NCBI GenBank assembly: GCA_003174035.1
Contig: PRDV01000078.1
Span: forward strand, 1 to 6,130
Direction of reading: 5' to 3'
Source: Candidatus Babelota bacterium
GTDB taxonomy: Bacteria; Babelota; Babeliae; Babelales; Babelaceae
DNA length: 6,130 bases
The notes beneath the pieces are model-generated. The model ran no database searches. It was not told the origin of the DNA and worked only from the letters and a program-made list of their open reading frames with translations. Both the position numbers and the translations under genes were made by a program. Below, piece by piece: positions 6,028 through 6,130 of the stretch (the stretch's first letter is position 1; every line of letters starts with the position of its first letter).

Positions 6028-6033
6028 GTACAG
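6019..6033. promoter_or_regulatory. Palindromic operator-like site
   Basis: CTGTAC-ATT-GTACAG is a perfect 6-bp inverted repeat with a 3-base centre. It also contains TGTACA twice (6020-6025 and 6027-6032), one base apart. It covers the putative -10 element. It resembles a LexA CTGT...ACAG box, but the spacing is one base shorter than the E. coli pattern, so a named regulator cannot be assigned. Confidence 0.4.
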
Positions 6034-6044
6034 TAGATGTTGAA

Positions 6045-6062
6045 ACTTTTTAACCAAAAAGT
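6045..6062. repeat. Inverted repeat in the leader of the right-edge gene
   Basis: ACTTTTT (6045-6051) and AAAAAGT (6056-6062) pair perfectly over 7 bp with a 4-base AACC loop. It could be an operator half-pair or a weak leader hairpin. AT-rich stems of this size do occur by chance. Confidence 0.4.
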
Positions 6063-6105
6063 GAAAAGATATGAAGAGGAATATGTCACTATTACATAAT
6101 ACTAT

Positions 6106-6110
6106 GGAGG
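6106..6110 (+). promoter_or_regulatory. Ribosome binding site of the right-edge gene
   Basis: GGAGG lies eight bases upstream of ATG 6119, a strong Shine-Dalgarno match at ideal distance. It decides between four in-frame ATG codons (6071, 6083, 6104, 6119) in favour of the last. Confidence 0.65.
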
Positions 6111-6118
6111 ATAAAACT

Positions 6119-6130
6119 ATGAATTATGTA
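6119..6130 (+). CDS. Start of a further gene, cut by the window edge
   Basis: Only four codons are visible (MNYV), so no function can be given. The start is supported by GGAGG eight bases upstream and by a promoter-like sequence about 100 bases further up. The same frame is open back to about 6065, so a longer N-terminus starting at ATG 6071 (MKRNMSLLHNTMEDKT before MNYV) is possible but has a poorer ribosome binding site. With its own putative promoter and the terminator-like hairpin upstream, it is probably a separate transcription unit from the ribosomal operon. Confidence 0.5.

Larger units (their letters stand above)
5613..6118. other. AT-rich intergenic region, no convincing gene
   Basis: About 500 bases separate nfu from the next start codon. 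The region is clearly more AT-rich than the operon and its + strand is purine-heavy between about 5695 and 5850. No reading frame on either strand shows a recognisable protein, and I see no tRNA, rRNA or obvious SRP, tmRNA or RNase P RNA motif. It contains a terminator-like hairpin, several promoter-like sequences, a run of eight G and two dyads near its right end, each listed separately. It could be an ordinary regulatory gap, a decayed gene, or the site of an unrecognised small RNA; the sequence alone does not decide. Confidence 0.7.

Noticed and set aside
6019..6033. Classical E. coli-type LexA box
   Set aside because: The E. coli consensus is CTGT-N8-ACAG; here the gap is seven bases, so I keep it as a generic operator-like palindrome only.
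5613..6118. CRISPR array, insertion sequence or tRNA in the long gap
   Set aside because: No regularly spaced repeats, no terminal inverted repeats with a transposase frame, and no T-loop/acceptor pairing of a tRNA could be found.

Overview
The window is a stretch of a bacterial chromosome carrying the distal spc operon joined to the alpha operon. All genes are on the + strand and tightly packed: secY (3' part only), adk, map, infA, rpmJ, rpsM, rpsK, rpsD, rpoA, rplQ and a small NifU-C-terminal-domain (Nfu) gene. About 500 bases of AT-rich DNA without a convincing gene follow. At the extreme right edge a new gene appears to begin, with a strong ribosome binding site and only four codons visible.

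Organism: the order secY-adk-map-infA-rpmJ-rpsM-rpsK-rpsD-rpoA-rplQ, with adk, map and infA inside the ribosomal cluster, is typical of many non-proteobacterial lineages. TAA/TAG/TGA act as stops, Shine-Dalgarno sequences are normal and the base composition is moderately AT-rich. The adenylate kinase is the long, cysteine-bearing (zinc-type LID) form and L36 is the zinc-binding form. Some proteins diverge mildly from the best-known models: S4 has an atypical N-terminus, the Adk cysteine spacing is unusual, and MetAP pocket residues differ. The general look, RpoA especially, reminds me of Candidatus Dependentiae (TM6) or a similar little-cultured phylum. That is only an impression and needs a database search.

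Layout: 1-5612 is almost continuous coding sequence. Genes overlap (secY/adk, rpoA/rplQ, rplQ/nfu) or sit 3-26 bases apart, except for 56 bases before rpoA. This looks like one transcription unit for protein export (SecY), nucleotide balance (Adk), N-terminal methionine removal (MetAP), translation initiation (IF-1), ribosomal proteins (L36, S13, S11, S4, L17) and the RNA polymerase alpha subunit. The Nfu gene is the one non-canonical member; it overlaps rplQ and is therefore probably translationally coupled to it.

Region 5613-6118 has a terminator-like hairpin right after nfu. A near-consensus sigma70-type promoter has its -35 inside the 3' arm of that hairpin. Further along are weaker promoter candidates, an isolated run of eight G, and, just upstream of the last start codon, a second TTGACA box followed by two dyads that look like operator or leader structures. 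This region is the least explained part of the window. I found no new enzymatic or defence system; the coding part is ordinary housekeeping DNA.
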